From positions 1 through 32,039 of the IMG/VR virus record IMGVR_UViG_3300044911_002077: a stretch of DNA of 32,039 nt; one strand, given 5' to 3'. This DNA comes from a virus. The translations under genes were made by a program, and so were the position numbers. Below the pieces are notes generated by a model that saw only the letters and a program-made list of their open reading frames with translations, did no database searches and had not been told where the DNA came from. Of this stretch, positions 1-6,641 are shown in pieces; the first letter of the stretch is position 1; the number at the start of each line of letters is the position of its first letter.

Positions 1-1563
1 AGTGCCGGTCGTGGTTGTACCAGTTAATGACGTGAAGCTACCCGTGACAGCAGTTGCAGTTGTGAATTGACCTGCAGTGCCGGTAACAGTGATGCCACTA
101 ATTGTTCCAGTGACACTAAGACCAGAAGCAATAAAGCCGGATCCAAGCGTTGTCGTATTACCAGAAAATGTAAGGTTGCCGCCAAACGTCTGGTTGGTTG
201 CTGTTAGGTTCTGGAAAATACCACTTGTGAAGTTGGCGGTTGTACCAGTGACGGTCGTACCGGAAAGCTGAGTTGTGAATACGCCTGATGCAAAGTTTGC
301 CGTTGTGCCGGTTATGGTCACACCCGTAAGAACAGTAAATGCTCCACTGACGCCAGTGACGGTTGTGAACTGAGCCGTGGTACCGGTTACGGTTGCGCCT
401 GATAACGATGTGGTAAAGACGCCTGTTACGCCGGTCAGTGATGTAAATGCACCACTAACACCTGTGATTGTTTGTCCTGTTAACGATGTAAATGCACCGC
501 TGATGCCAGTAACAGTTGTAAATCGAGCCAGGGTACCTGTTGTAGTTACACCAGTAAGTGACGTAAAGTTCCCTGTGACAGCATTTGCGGTCGTAAATTG
601 TCCCGTATTGCCTGTAACGGTGGTACCAGAAACAGATGTTGTAAATACACCAGTAACACCAGTAAGAGACGTATATTGCCCAACGTTGCCAGTAATCGTG
701 GCACCCGATAACTGTGTTGTATAGACACCGGATACACCTGTTACAGATGTAAAGACTCCCGTTGCACCAGTAATTGTGTTGCCGCTGAGCGTACCAGTGA
801 CATTGACGTTGCCCTGGAAAAGACCTGAGCCAATGAACGTACTAACGCCAGTTACCGTAAGTGTCGACTGGATAATTCCAGTGGCGGCCGTGAGTGTCTG
901 AAAGTTTCCTGTGGTGACGTTAGCGGTAACACCGGTGACAGTTGTCGCTTGAATGGTATTGCCCGTGATTGTGGCACCGGATAACTGAGTTGTGAATACG
1001 CCAGAAACACCGGTGATGTTTGCACCAGAAATTGATTGGCCTGAGACCGTGGTAAATTGACCAACGTTGCCGGTAATTGTCGCACCAGAGAGACTGGTTG
1101 TAAAAACACCGGTCACACCAGTAAGAGACTGATAGTTACCTGTGGTTGCTTGGATGTTATTGCCGGTGATAGTGGCGCCAGATACTCTGTCCGTAAATCG
1201 TCCGGACACAAAGTTTGCCATGGAGCCAGTGAAGGTTGTTCCACTGGTAGTGCCGCTGACATTTAAATTGTTCTGGACGATAACGCCGCTAAATGTTCCA
1301 AGGCCTGAGCTTGTTACTGTGCTCAGGGTTGTTGTACCACTAACGGTTAAACCACCTTGAATTACAACATTGCCACTGATTGTTTCGCCAGTGACGTTTG
1401 CATAGTATTGATCTAGGTAGGTACGGAACTGACTGAAGGTAATTTTTTTGTTGCGCAGTACCGGGTCCACTTCAAAAACGTGGACCAGCGTCATGAGGTC
1501 TTCATCAACAATCGCGGTGCCGTCAATCGACGGAAACTCGCTGATCCTTCTATTGGTGGCCAC
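1..1563 (-). CDS. Tail fibre / virion protein with beta-type repeats, partial
   Basis: The frame is open from a GTG at 1563 to the window edge, so at least 520 residues are present and the C-terminus is missing. The product starts MATNRRISEF and has a short non-repetitive N-terminal part of about 60 residues (ending near FRTYLDQYYANVTGE). The rest is a degenerate Thr/Ser/Gly/Val repeat of units such as GVFTTQLSGATITGN and GQFTTVTGVSGAF, alternating every 13 to 20 residues. Such repeats usually form fibrous beta-structures in phage tail fibres. The N-terminus resembles the baseplate- or tail-anchoring ends of cyanophage fibres (recalled, not searched). An in-frame TAG lies directly before the GTG, so no ATG start is possible upstream; the next in-frame ATG is about 24 codons inside. 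The gene is downstream of the small membrane-protein gene on the same strand. Host recognition is inferred, not shown. Confidence 0.8.
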   Translation of the reverse strand, partial: MATNRRISEFPSIDGTAIVDEDLMTLVHVFEVDPVLRNKKITFSQFRTYLDQYYANVTGETISGNVVIQGGLTVSGTTTLSTVTSSGLGTFSGVIVQNNLNVSGTTSGTTFTGSMANFVSGRFTDRVSGATITGNNIQATTGNYQSLTGVTGVFTTSLSGATITGNVGQFTTVSGQSISGANITGVSGVFTTQLSGATITGNTIQATTVTGVTANVTTGNFQTLTAATGIIQSTLTVTGVSTFIGSGLFQGNVNVTGTLSGNTITGATGVFTSVTGVSGVYTTQLSGATITGNVGQYTSLTGVTGVFTTSVSGTTVTGNTGQFTTANAVTGNFTSLTGVTTTGTLARFTTVTGISGAFTSLTGQTITGVSGAFTSLTGVTGVFTTSLSGATVTGTTAQFTTVTGVSGAFTVLTGVTITGTTANFASGVFTTQLSGTTVTGTTANFTSGIFQNLTATNQTFGGNLTFSGNTTTLGSGFIASGLSVTGTISGITVTGTAGQFTTATAVTGSFTSLTGTTTTGT

Positions 1564-1569
1564 CTACTT

Positions 1570-1583
1570 ATACTGCGCAGTAT
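1570..1583. repeat. 14-bp perfect palindrome in fibre-gene leader
   Basis: The sequence ATACTGCGCAGTAT is its own reverse complement. It lies 7 nt upstream of the GTG start of the fibre gene and overlaps a TATAAT hexamer on the minus strand. It could be an operator for a dimeric protein, or chance; a loopless palindrome is a poor RNA hairpin. Confidence 0.5.
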
Positions 1584-1587
1584 TATA
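1582..1587 (-). promoter_or_regulatory. Candidate -10 box (TATAAT) for fibre gene
   Basis: A consensus TATAAT is present on the minus strand, about 19 nt upstream of the GTG at 1563. No good -35 hexamer is seen at 16 to 18 nt further upstream, so a sigma70-type promoter is only weakly supported. The box overlaps the right end of the palindrome at 1570-1583. Confidence 0.3.
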
Positions 1588-1608
1588 CCTAATTATAGTT
1601 CTCTTTGC

Positions 1609-1920
1609 TCACTTAACCCTTACCTCAATCCTGGGCAGCAGGTTGGAAACACCGTGCCAAACAAATTGGATTCCTGTTACAATTCCACAAGAAATGAGGA
1701 ATACAACCAGTAGTTCTGCAACGGTGAGGTTGCGCCGAACATACATCACCTGCGGCGGTTGCTGTTGAAAGCTTGCTTGCTGGGCCAAGGCTTGTTGGAT
1801 GGCTAGTTCTTTTGCCCTTGCTTTCATTGCTGCAAGATTTTCAGGGCTGATCTCATTCATGAAATAGTCCTGACCAGTGGGTTGACCCGGAAACTGACTA
1901 GGGGGAATTTGTTCTTCCAT
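1609..1920 (-). CDS. Small single-pass membrane protein, unknown function
   Basis: This encodes 103 residues starting MEEQIPPSQF. Residues about 27 to 55 are Ala/Gln/Lys-rich and helical (ENLAAMKARAKELA), followed by one hydrophobic segment at about 66 to 88 (VAELLVVFLISCGIVTG) and a short basic tail. An upstream in-frame ATG at 1950 exists, but it has no Shine-Dalgarno and would add nine residues; the ATG at 1920 has AAAAGG upstream and is preferred. The gene is divergent from the helix-turn-helix gene at 1972, with about 50 nt between starts. One membrane segment next to an amphipathic helix could fit a holin or spanin-like part, but nothing specific supports that, and the lysozyme is 4 kb away. 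Function unknown. Confidence 0.65.
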   Translation of the reverse strand: MEEQIPPSQFPGQPTGQDYFMNEISPENLAAMKARAKELAIQQALAQQASFQQQPPQVMYVRRNLTVAELLVVFLISCGIVTGIQFVWHGVSNLLPRIEVRVK

Positions 1921-1971
1921 GATGCAAAACCTTTTCACACACACTAGCATCTATAGAGAGGATTTGTCGCT

Positions 1972-2397
1972 ATGAACTACGGCTTACGAAAAGGTTTGGA
2001 GGATATTGCCACCGAACTCAAGGGTATTCGCAACATCCTTTCGTCAATGTGGCACAGTCGTTACGGAGAAGATGAAACAAATATCTTGAATCCCCAGATT
2101 TACGCAGATGAATACGTATCAACTGAGGAGTGTGCCAAGCGGTTGGGCGTATCCGATCAAACGATCAGAAATTGGATTTCTATTGGACGTAAGACTCCTG
2201 ACAAGGGTTGGGTAGAAGGTGTTCACTACGTCAATATTTCGCCAGATCCCAATCGCAAAGCGGTTATTCGTATCCCATGGAACCAGATGATTCACGCATT
2301 CTGCAAGAATCGCCAAAGTGATCTCTGGGATTTTATTGGCAACACCGGTGCACGGTCGACCAAATATAAAACAACTAACCCCGATCGTCTCGTATAA
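1972..2397 (+). CDS. Helix-turn-helix DNA-binding protein (excisionase/MerR-like)
   Basis: The product has 141 residues. Residues about 50 to 70 (YVSTEECAKRLGVSDQTIRNW) form a typical MerR/excisionase-type helix-turn-helix, followed by a wing-like segment (GWVEGVHYVNIS) and a conserved-looking RIPWNQMIHAF. The first 45 residues (GLRKGLEDIATELKGIRNIL) look like a helical oligomerisation part. It starts at an ATG with GAGAGG about 10 nt upstream, and is first in the plus-strand operon; its stop TAA shares an A with the next ATG. It is likely a transcriptional regulator or a recombination directionality-type protein. No integrase is seen in the window, so regulation is the more cautious guess. 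Confidence 0.7.
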   Translation: MNYGLRKGLEDIATELKGIRNILSSMWHSRYGEDETNILNPQIYADEYVSTEECAKRLGVSDQTIRNWISIGRKTPDKGWVEGVHYVNISPDPNRKAVIRIPWNQMIHAFCKNRQSDLWDFIGNTGARSTKYKTTNPDRLV

Positions 2398-2864
2398 TGC
2401 CGCACAGATTTCACGGGATTGAAACTGAGGTTGTAACCCTGGTCAATTACAGGGAAGTATTGCCAGCATCACTTGCGGATCAAGTGGAAATGTTCTTGCC
2501 ACCCGAAGGATCTTTCGATGACGGGTGCCTGCAAAGATACCTGGAAAACTTAAAAAATTATGAAGAAGAGGATGCGAACTTTGGTATGACACTTGCCAAT
2601 CGTTTGCGTCTTGCGTTCCAGGACTTAACACCTGATACAATCTGCGGCAAATTCCCGCAAGCCGAATTGCCACTTAAACGACGGCTACGTTGTGTGGCAG
2701 AATATCTGATCCGTTCAGGAGAATTTGAAAAACTGAAGGACGATACTGGACGCCTCGTAAAAAAACGCGGTATCCTGGGCAAGATGGTTGTCTTGTACAA
2801 ACCAACCAATAAACTACTGGAAGCATTAATCAAGCAGGGGTTGATCAAAAATGAGCCGTCGTGA
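2397..2864 (+). CDS. Hypothetical protein, possible winged-helix C-terminus
   Basis: I do not recognise this 155-residue protein. It has an acidic N-terminal half (PPEGSFDDGCLQRYLENLKNYEEED) and a basic C-terminal half. The segment at about residues 95 to 150 (RCVAEYLIRSGEF, RGILGKMVVLYKPTNKLLEALI) has the look of a small winged-helix unit with a beta-hairpin, but this is only a guess from secondary-structure feel. The start overlaps the preceding stop (TAATG) and the end overlaps the next gene by 14 nt, so the three genes are probably translationally coupled. Confidence 0.6.
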   Translation: MPHRFHGIETEVVTLVNYREVLPASLADQVEMFLPPEGSFDDGCLQRYLENLKNYEEEDANFGMTLANRLRLAFQDLTPDTICGKFPQAELPLKRRLRCVAEYLIRSGEFEKLKDDTGRLVKKRGILGKMVVLYKPTNKLLEALIKQGLIKNEPS

Positions 2865-3237
2865 AAAGTTGATCGCATCGGTGATCGGTCCTGAGCTTGA
2901 TCAAACGAAAGCCAAGATGCTTGATGCCACTATCAAGTTGATCCTTGGTGACATGGGGCAGCATTATTGCAAAATGTGGGAGCATGAAGGTCCAGGGGTG
3001 ATGGTGTTTCAACCTGACAATTCCGACCGTTCGATGTTCTTCATGACGCTAAAGGAGATGCACTCAGCGCAAGAGGAGTGTGAACGCGGTAATGATGGGG
3101 ATTTAGCTGAGACATTCAGGCGTATCCTCAGTGCTGCACAGAAAATTAATCCAACGGAAAAAGCTGGTTACATCATCAATGATGCAGCGGGCATGCGTTA
3201 CTTGGAAATCGACTACAACAAAGTATCGGAAGACTGA
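2851..3237 (+). CDS. Hypothetical protein in plus-strand operon
   Basis: The product has 128 residues, MSRREKLIASVIG at the start, and no motif I recognise. It is a mixed alpha/beta-looking soluble protein, with a hydrophobic-rich middle (GVMVFQPDNSDRSMFFMTLKEM) and no membrane segment or signal peptide. The ATG lies 14 nt inside the previous gene and the stop TGA shares its A with the ATG of the Dam-like gene (TGATGG). This tight packing supports it as a real gene and as co-transcribed with its neighbours. Confidence 0.6.
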   Translation: MSRREKLIASVIGPELDQTKAKMLDATIKLILGDMGQHYCKMWEHEGPGVMVFQPDNSDRSMFFMTLKEMHSAQEECERGNDGDLAETFRRILSAAQKINPTEKAGYIINDAAGMRYLEIDYNKVSED

Positions 3238-3824
3238 TGGCAATTGAAAACATCAAGGCTCACGCAGAAGATCGTGAGTTAATCACAAGTTCTGACCTGG
3301 TTTCAGCAGCGCACGCCCTGATGGAGGGTATTGATCTTGATGTTGCCAGCTCAGATTTTGCAAATGAATACGTCGATGCCAAGAAGTATTTCACTCCATC
3401 TGACGATGGATTGAACTGCCAAACGTGGTACGGCAAGGTTTACGTCTTTCCTCCCAGTGGCGCATACTTCTGGGACAAGAAGAATGAACGCTGGAAGATG
3501 ACACGGTCTTCTTCTCCAACTTTGACATCGTCACATGCGGTGTGGTTCCGAAAGCTGTACCGCAGCTGGTTAGCAAGAGAAGTAAGTCAGGGCTTGTACT
3601 TTACCAACTGCCCGGACATGATTCGTTACGAGTTTAAGATCTTTGATTTTCCCATCTGCATCTTGCGGACGCCACCAACGTTAACAGTTCGCAAGAGCAC
3701 AGGTGTTGGCGTGCATAAAACGTGCACCTCACTATTGGTGTACCTGCCTCCCATGGAAGATACGGGGAAAGCAATCGAACGTTTTAAGGATATTTACGAA
3801 CCAAGGGGGCACATTCTCTGTTAA
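3237..3824 (+). CDS. Dam-like DNA adenine methyltransferase fold, altered catalytic motif
   Basis: The 195-residue product shows the N-terminal signature of phage DNA N-6-adenine methyltransferases (the Dam family found in phages, PF05869): LDVASSDFAN at about 34 to 43, YFTPSDDGLN at about 51 to 60, then W64 and a PP pair at 72-73. In active members the last motif is NPPY. Here it reads VFPPSG, so the Asn and Tyr that position the target adenine are missing. It may be inactive, act as a DNA-binding protein, or have a changed substrate. The rest (ICILRTPPTLTVRKSTG, then SLLVYLPP) fits an alpha/beta fold. It lies directly upstream of dCTP deaminase in the same operon. The family assignment is from memory of motif order and is fairly confident; activity is doubtful. 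Confidence 0.65.
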   Translation: MAIENIKAHAEDRELITSSDLVSAAHALMEGIDLDVASSDFANEYVDAKKYFTPSDDGLNCQTWYGKVYVFPPSGAYFWDKKNERWKMTRSSSPTLTSSHAVWFRKLYRSWLAREVSQGLYFTNCPDMIRYEFKIFDFPICILRTPPTLTVRKSTGVGVHKTCTSLLVYLPPMEDTGKAIERFKDIYEPRGHILC

Positions 3825-3856
3825 TTTCTCTAGAGTGAAAAGGATTAAAAGGAATT

Positions 3857-4444
3857 ATGAGCATCCTTGCCGACTGGGAAATTCGTGAGCAGGCCCTTGA
3901 ACATGGGATGATTGATCCATTTGTGGATCATTTGGTAAGCAAGGAGAATGGACGGAAACTTCTCAGTTACGGCCTCAGTTCGTACGGATATGACATTCGC
4001 TTATCACCTAGTCAGTGCCTGATTTTTGGCCGTGTACAAGCCGGGGATTGTGACCCCAAGAATTTTGATCCCGATATTTTGAAGCCAGCGGATCTGCGGG
4101 AAGACGAACGTGGCCAATACTTCTTGCTGCCGCCGTACGGCTATTGCCTTGGCGTAGCGCATGAACGTCTGAGGCTCCCTAGCAACATTAGTGTTGTAGC
4201 TGTTGGTAAATCTACATATGCGCGGTCAGGGATTATGGTAAACATCACGCCTGCCGAAGCAGGATGGGAGGGTTACCTTACGCTTGAAATCAGTAACTGC
4301 ACTGGTTTGTTCAATCGCATTTATGCGAACGAGGGAATTACTCAGCTGTTGTTCCACACTGGTAGCCATTGTGAAGTTACTTACCAGGACCGGAAAGGTA
4401 AGTATCAAGACCAACCAAAGAACGTTGTGTTCTCCCAGGTTTAG
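3857..4444 (+). CDS. dcd: dCTP deaminase
   Basis: This enzyme deaminates dCTP to dUTP, feeding dTTP synthesis. At 195 residues the product matches the length of bacterial Dcd (about 193). The trimeric dUTPase-like fold is shown by SYGLSSYGYDIRLS at about 34 to 47, the phosphate-binding KSTYARSGI at about 116 to 124, and TPAEAGWEGYLTLEISN at about 129 to 145, whose Glu in LEISN corresponds to the catalytic Glu. The ATG has AAGGA 6 nt upstream in a purine-rich leader (3825-3856). It is the last gene of the plus-strand operon, and its stop overlaps by 4 nt the stop of the convergent gene. In a phage it would support nucleotide pools for genome replication; no dUTPase or thymidylate synthase is in the window. 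Confidence 0.92.
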   Translation: MSILADWEIREQALEHGMIDPFVDHLVSKENGRKLLSYGLSSYGYDIRLSPSQCLIFGRVQAGDCDPKNFDPDILKPADLREDERGQYFLLPPYGYCLGVAHERLRLPSNISVVAVGKSTYARSGIMVNITPAEAGWEGYLTLEISNCTGLFNRIYANEGITQLLFHTGSHCEVTYQDRKGKYQDQPKNVVFSQV

Positions 4445-4812
4445 TATTGCTTACCAAAGCTTGATCCAGGTTTACGGGCGTAGCCGGTACTTCCGGCTCG
4501 TCCGATTGTGTCCCCCATACTTGGCAGTGCAACACCGTCCATTGTTGCTTCTGTTCTTGGGGTTTTACCTCGGATGGTCGGTTCAGCAATACCTGCTCTT
4601 TGTCGGTATGCCCCAGCGGTTTTGGCTGCCCTAAAGAACTTACCAACGCGGTCTTGATTATCGTTTAACGATTCAACAGCTTGTCTTTCTTCTGATGGGA
4701 AACGACGTAAATCTGTATCGTACGCCTGTTCAGGATTAAGGTCAGTAACCTCAGCCCCTGACGTACCAGCGTCAGCCGTTGGATCGTAATTGGGGTCAAA
4801 GAATTTTGCCAT
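4441..4812 (-). CDS. Hypothetical phage protein
   Basis: I do not recognise the 123-residue product. It begins MAKFFDPNYDPTADAG, is Asp/Glu- and Arg-rich, has a central helical part (RRFPSEERQAVESLNDNQDRVGKFFRAAKTAG) and a Gly/Ser-rich, apparently disordered C-terminus (GRAGSTGYARKPGSSFGKQY). No membrane segment is seen. I use the ATG at 4812; an earlier in-frame start at 4839 would add nine residues with no visible ribosome-binding site. It converges with dcd with a 4-nt stop overlap. The composition resembles small virion-associated or internal head proteins, which is only an impression. Confidence 0.55.
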   Translation of the reverse strand: MAKFFDPNYDPTADAGTSGAEVTDLNPEQAYDTDLRRFPSEERQAVESLNDNQDRVGKFFRAAKTAGAYRQRAGIAEPTIRGKTPRTEATMDGVALPSMGDTIGRAGSTGYARKPGSSFGKQY

Positions 4813-4853
4813 AGTATCATTGTAGAAGCAATAAATCAACCAGGGTATTCGCC

Positions 4854-5195
4854 ATGCATGGCGTCGCAGGTTTCTTAGATAGCTTCATTCAAGACGAAGT
4901 AAAGTGCCGCTGCCTCAGCGAAGAAGATTTTGGTGCACCGCTCGACAATGAAGCGAATGATGTACCATTAATGGATATGTACAACCGAGGCTTGGTCGCA
5001 TGTCAACAGGGGCGGGAAAGGAATCCACTGAATCTCGAGGGGCAACGGCCTGGAACGACGGGGTATATTCCGTCAATGGAGGAGGGTCTGCAGATGGGGG
5101 CATCACCCAAGCCCAGGGCGTTAGTGCTGGACCTGGAGGGGCCCAGCGAGGAGATGCTGGAGCAGTCACGCAAGCGTCGTGGTTTGAGCCGGTAA
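4854..5195 (+). CDS. Hypothetical protein overlapping the DUF3310 gene
   Basis: The 113-residue product starts MHGVAGFLDSF with AGGG about 9 nt upstream. Its first half (DEVKCRCLSEEDFG, DVPLMDMYNRGLVACQQG) looks like an ordinary soluble protein, and the second half is Pro/Gly/Glu-rich and ends in a basic stretch (EQSRKRRGLSR). Its last 196 nt overlap, in another frame, the first 65 codons of the gene at 5000. Which frame is under protein selection in the overlap cannot be told here. A frameshift fusion of the two products is also possible. I do not recognise the family. Confidence 0.5.
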   Translation: MHGVAGFLDSFIQDEVKCRCLSEEDFGAPLDNEANDVPLMDMYNRGLVACQQGRERNPLNLEGQRPGTTGYIPSMEEGLQMGASPKPRALVLDLEGPSEEMLEQSRKRRGLSR

Positions 5196-5485
5196 CAGAC
5201 GATTCTGGCTGCAAGGACGGCATTTGTCCTGTGCCCTGGCTAACGAAAGAAAAGGCATCGGTGCTCCAGGAGGATGTGGTTAATCATCCTTCTCACTACG
5301 GCGGCATTGAGTGCATTGAAGCCATTGAGACAGCTTTAACCACCGAAGAATTCCGTGGTTTCTGCAAGGCCAACTGCATGAAGTATATCTGGCGTGAGAA
5401 GCATAAAGGCGGGACAGAATCACTGAAGAAGGCACAGTGGTACCTCAACCGCCTTATTGATTTGGACGAAGCTCAAAACGGTTGA
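5000..5485 (+). CDS. DUF3310 protein (T7 gp1.7-like nucleotide kinase family)
   Basis: The last 70 residues carry the DUF3310 signature: VVNHPSHYGGIECIEAIE at about 93 to 110, FCKANCMKYIWREKHKGG at about 121 to 138, and KKAQWYLNRLIDL near the end. T7 gp1.7, a member, phosphorylates dGMP and dTMP; many phage homologues are uncharacterised. The first 65 residues (Gly/Ala/Ser-rich, MSTGAGKESTES onward) overlap another gene and look like a by-product of that frame. No later ATG exists. GTG codons in frame, including one just after AGGAGG at about 5270, could be the true start but the spacing there is too short. The domain is confident; the start is not. Confidence 0.75.
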   Translation: MSTGAGKESTESRGATAWNDGVYSVNGGGSADGGITQAQGVSAGPGGAQRGDAGAVTQASWFEPVTDDSGCKDGICPVPWLTKEKASVLQEDVVNHPSHYGGIECIEAIETALTTEEFRGFCKANCMKYIWREKHKGGTESLKKAQWYLNRLIDLDEAQNG

Positions 5486-5766
5486 AGCTCATCTTCGTCT
5501 TCGTCATCCTCGTCGTCGCCAATACAAGCGGCGGCGAGTTCTGCTAATTCCAAGTCGGTGGGAATGTCGAAGTCAATCGAGATGTTTTCTGCTGCGAGGA
5601 TATCTTTGATGGCATACCACTCCATCAGCCGCTGGTGGTAGAGGTTCAGAAGTGCGTACAGCAATTCATCCCATGTCATCTCTTGCGCTGCAAGTTCTGC
5701 CTTGCGCATGGAGAACTGCAATTCCAACGGGAGTTCAAATTCCCTGGGCTCGACTGATCTCTCCAT
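5473..5766 (-). CDS. nblA: NblA-like phycobilisome degradation adaptor
   Basis: NblA binds phycobiliproteins and the ClpC chaperone, sending phycobilisomes to proteolysis. This 97-residue product aligns without gaps to the NblA core as I remember it: LPLELQFSMRKAE, then AQEMTWDELLYALLNLYHQ, then an IKDIL end. Shared features are the LxLExQF start, the Met-Ser/Thr turn, the LxxLYxQ helix and the closing basic-acidic-hydrophobic end. NblA proteins are about 55 to 65 residues; this one has a C-terminal extension (about 45 residues) ending in a run of Asp/Glu. I use the ATG at 5766, which has AAGG 5 nt upstream; ATG 5778 is an alternative. A TAGAATAA element lies upstream. The stop overlaps the convergent DUF3310 stop by 13 nt. 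It implies a phycobilisome-bearing cyanobacterial host. Confidence 0.75.
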   Translation of the reverse strand: MERSVEPREFELPLELQFSMRKAELAAQEMTWDELLYALLNLYHQRLMEWYAIKDILAAENISIDFDIPTDLELAELAAACIGDDEDDEDEDELQPF

Positions 5767-5791
5767 TCCAGCCTTCATTTGCGTGTTGCAA

Positions 5792-5800
5792 TTATTCTAA
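5792..5800 (-). promoter_or_regulatory. TTAGAATAA element upstream of nblA-like gene
   Basis: The minus strand reads TTAGAATAA 25 nt before the ATG at 5766. TAGAAT is one base from the TATAAT -10 consensus. The same 8 to 9 bases recur before three other minus-strand genes (10050, 28035, 28510). With a -10 here, transcription would start near 5787, which suits the 5766 start. Confidence 0.4.
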
Positions 5801-5802
5801 TG

Positions 5803-6462
5803 CTAGCTGGCGGACAGAAGATCTGCTTCTTGGTCGTTAAAATCAAACCAAGGGTTTTCATCAATCCGGAAGTTGTTTCCAAACTCTGCCAGGATGTATG
5901 GACTCATGAGTTCTTCCAAGCGTCGCACTGCTTTCACCTGATGAGGTGCTGCGGTGTAATTGCGGAATGCTGTCAACAATACTTCGGTAGAGGCCCAGGG
6001 ATTTGCATCAACTCCTTGGAGGAACAGGTTGATTTCTTCTCGGCGTCGATCCAGGAGATTACCAACGACTTGATGATCAGCATTGAAGATCCACCGGCCC
6101 ATTTCTCGCGTGGCACCGCAGTAATCTTCGTGTTCAATGCAATCGATAATGGCGCTGTAAAGGAAGGGTTCCCAGCCGATGGAGTGAATGAAAGAAATCA
6201 AGGCTTGACGCATGCCGTCATCAAGGCCCAGGTTTTGCTTTAGCAGCTGGGTGTCAATGATATTTGTTTCGTGGAATAACAGCTCCAGTGCTTTTTGTGG
6301 ACTGCAACGTTGACCACGTTTGACAGGAGAGCCGTCAGGGTAAAACTGTGTGCCGTAACCAATGGTGTACGGATCTTTCCCTGTGTGAGGATCTGCGAAA
6401 GCTTGTTCGTTAAAACCTTCGTATTTCCTGATCAGATTAAGCGCAGCGGAAAGATCCGACAT
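5803..6462 (-). CDS. Lysozyme, T4-type glycoside hydrolase family 24 (endolysin)
   Basis: It hydrolyses the glycan strands of peptidoglycan and is the probable endolysin. From the ATG at 6462 the protein has 219 residues. The T4-lysozyme triad is visible: E15 in IRKYEGF, D24 in ADPHTG and T33 in PYTIGYGT. The later GH24 motif GNLLDRRREEINLF follows at about residues 144 to 157. It is longer than T4 lysozyme (164), with about 60 extra C-terminal residues. No signal peptide or SAR-type anchor is seen at the N-terminus, so a holin would be needed. A TTG at 6486 is a possible alternative start. A perfect hairpin sits between the GGAG and the ATG (6464-6483). It is downstream of small basic-protein genes on the same strand and next to the nblA-like gene. 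Confidence 0.88.
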   Translation of the reverse strand: MSDLSAALNLIRKYEGFNEQAFADPHTGKDPYTIGYGTQFYPDGSPVKRGQRCSPQKALELLFHETNIIDTQLLKQNLGLDDGMRQALISFIHSIGWEPFLYSAIIDCIEHEDYCGATREMGRWIFNADHQVVGNLLDRRREEINLFLQGVDANPWASTEVLLTAFRNYTAAPHQVKAVRRLEELMSPYILAEFGNNFRIDENPWFDFNDQEADLLSAS

Positions 6463-6463
6463 A

Positions 6464-6483
6464 GGAGTAACATTAGTTACTCC
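6464..6483 (-). promoter_or_regulatory. Hairpin directly before lysozyme start
   Basis: On the minus strand GGAGTAAC, loop TAAT, GTTACTCC forms a perfect 8-bp stem with a 4-nt loop, ending 1 nt before the ATG. The GGAG that would be the Shine-Dalgarno is in the 5' arm and would be hidden when folded. Start-site hairpins are known to delay T4 lysozyme (gene e) translation from early transcripts; a similar role here is inferred. Confidence 0.55.
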
Positions 6484-6497
6484 CAATCATACACAAT

Positions 6498-6623
6498 TTA
6501 CTTACCTTGGCCGCGTGTTTGTTTGCGTCCGTGATTAGGAAGTGAGTGTTGCCCTTGTCCTTGACGAGTCTTTTTAGGGCGGGATTCAATCTTGACGACT
6601 GAGCTGGACTTGGGTTTGGCCAT
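6498..6623 (-). CDS. Small basic protein, 41 residues
   Basis: The product begins MAKPKSSSVVKIESRPKKTR and ends QTRGQGK, with Lys/Arg/Gln/Gly making up most of it. It begins at an ATG at 6623. Its sequence resembles small basic proteins I recall in cyanophages, so I believe it is real although short. The charge suggests nucleic-acid binding; no function is known to me. It lies between the 99-residue basic protein and the lysozyme. Confidence 0.6.
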   Translation of the reverse strand: MAKPKSSSVVKIESRPKKTRQGQGQHSLPNHGRKQTRGQGK

Positions 6624-6641
6624 GGGAAACCAATGTGGTGC

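Noticed and set aside
77-1360. Several plus-strand frames with Val/Pro repeats
   Set aside because: They are antisense to the repetitive fibre gene.
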